Assembly: GCA_030430575.1 (NCBI GenBank)
Contig: JAUIKF010000046.1
Coordinates: 1 to 64,000 of the forward strand
DNA: 64,000 nt
Reading direction: 5' to 3'
Source of the DNA: Bacteroidia bacterium
Lineage (GTDB): Bacteria > Bacteroidota > Bacteroidia > J057
Both the position numbers and the translations under genes were made by a program. Under the pieces are notes generated by a model that was not told the origin of the DNA, searched no databases, and worked only from the letters and a program-made list of their open reading frames with translations. Positions 63,677-64,000 of this stretch are shown here, one piece after another. Every line of letters starts with the position of its first letter. Position 1 is the stretch's first letter.

Positions 63677-64000
63677 ATGGAGAAAAAGTTCCAATTCAAT
63701 TTTTCTACTACTCAAGCAGTCATAAAGAAAATCGGCTTTATCGATTCCTTCAAAGGGAAATGGGCATCTATTCAAAAAGAAGAAAGCAAATACCTCAAAG
63801 AGCTAAAAAAACTTGCTACCATTCAAAGCATTGGCTCATCAACAAGAATTGAAGGAGCCACCTTAACAAATGAAGAAATAGCGACCCTCATTGAGAATTT
63901 GAAAATCAACAAATTAGAAACGAGAGATGAGCAGGAAGCCATAGGGTATTATGAAGTATTGGAGGTAATTCTCGAAGAATTTCAAGCAATTGAGTTAACC
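63677..64000 (+). CDS. Fic-family protein (5' part; runs off the window)
   Basis: The first 108 residues contain the Fic N-terminal region: SSTRIEGATLTNEEI (about 52-66) has the inhibitory helix motif (S/T)xxxE(G/N), followed by RDEQEAIGYYEVL. The catalytic HxFx(D/E)GNGR is beyond the window. The gene is a class II-type (self-inhibited) Fic AMP-transferase. It continues past 64000. Confidence 0.75.
   Translation, partial: MEKKFQFNFSTTQAVIKKIGFIDSFKGKWASIQKEESKYLKELKKLATIQSIGSSTRIEGATLTNEEIATLIENLKINKLETRDEQEAIGYYEVLEVILEEFQAIELT

Noticed and set aside
1-64000. tRNA, rRNA or other known structural RNA genes
   Set aside because: None were recognised by eye on either strand; a dedicated tRNA or covariance search would be needed to exclude them.

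Overview
The window looks like a chromosomal segment of a Bacteroidota, most likely a Saprospiria/Lewinella-type marine or sludge bacterium; the genus is inference. Supporting signs are two or three proteins with type IX secretion (T9SS) C-terminal sorting tails, a SusD-family lipoprotein, a Bacteroidota-style ParE, one-protein hybrid sensors ending in an AraC helix-turn-helix, a clear Bacteroidota promoter (TTTG, 20 bp, TATATTTG) upstream of the first gene, scarce Shine-Dalgarno sequences and many lipoproteins. I saw no rRNA or tRNA genes by eye, no CRISPR array and no intact transposase.

Layout. 1-1.3 kb: a 26-bp tandem repeat, a 42-bp perfect palindrome and two decayed toxin-antitoxin loci. 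1.4-6.3 kb (minus strand): a DUF2695 protein, a fused CoaD-CoaE enzyme for the last two steps of coenzyme A synthesis, small lipoproteins, gene fragments, and an orphan PhnD-like binding protein. 6.3-14.2 kb (minus): DinB-like and SnoaL-like proteins, an adjacent pair of a TPR-AAA+ ATPase and a TPR membrane protein, DUF3124 and YceI lipoproteins and several unknowns. 14.7-16.4 kb (plus): a lectin-like protein with a hydrophobic tail. 16.4-21.3 kb (minus): a TetR regulator with a candidate operator, a molybdopterin oxidoreductase and ParE. 21.6-27.2 kb: an orphan SusD protein, a degenerate BRO/DinD-like antirepressor and a large T9SS adhesin. 27.7-31 kb (plus): DUF4956, HlyD-like and TolC-like proteins, probably one envelope system. 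31.2-31.8 kb: a broken T9SS tail and a small orphan antitoxin-like gene.

32-40.5 kb (plus): a large von Willebrand A protein, SbcC without SbcD, a Bcs1-like AAA ATPase and a DUF5071-like protein. 40.5-44.1 kb: a 46-residue membrane protein translationally coupled by ATGA and GTGA overlaps to a giant hybrid sensor whose ATPase domain lacks its N-box. 44.4-52.9 kb: TPR, DUF2652/SRPBCC, START-like, VOC, TfoX-like and unknown proteins plus a secreted zincin. 53-63.6 kb: an AraC regulator, a duplicated SnoaL protein, DUF2834, a GH36 alpha-galactosidase, an effector-associated-domain (EAD11-like) protein, an SGNH hydrolase, a DUF2268-like zincin, a fatty acid desaturase and lipoproteins. The window ends inside a Fic gene preceded by 22-bp-spaced direct repeats.

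The intergenic spaces are unusually rich in structured repeats. The most striking are hairpins at about 53.0 and 60.5 kb that share an inner sequence while their outer arms differ in compensatory fashion, paired hairpins at 13.1 kb related to one at 27.2 kb, and several perfect palindromes. Most genes are housekeeping, envelope or sensory functions; the best leads for new biology are the AAA+/TPR pair, the lectin-hydrophobic protein, the N-box-deleted sensor with its coupled micro-membrane protein, the EAD11 protein and the covarying hairpin family.
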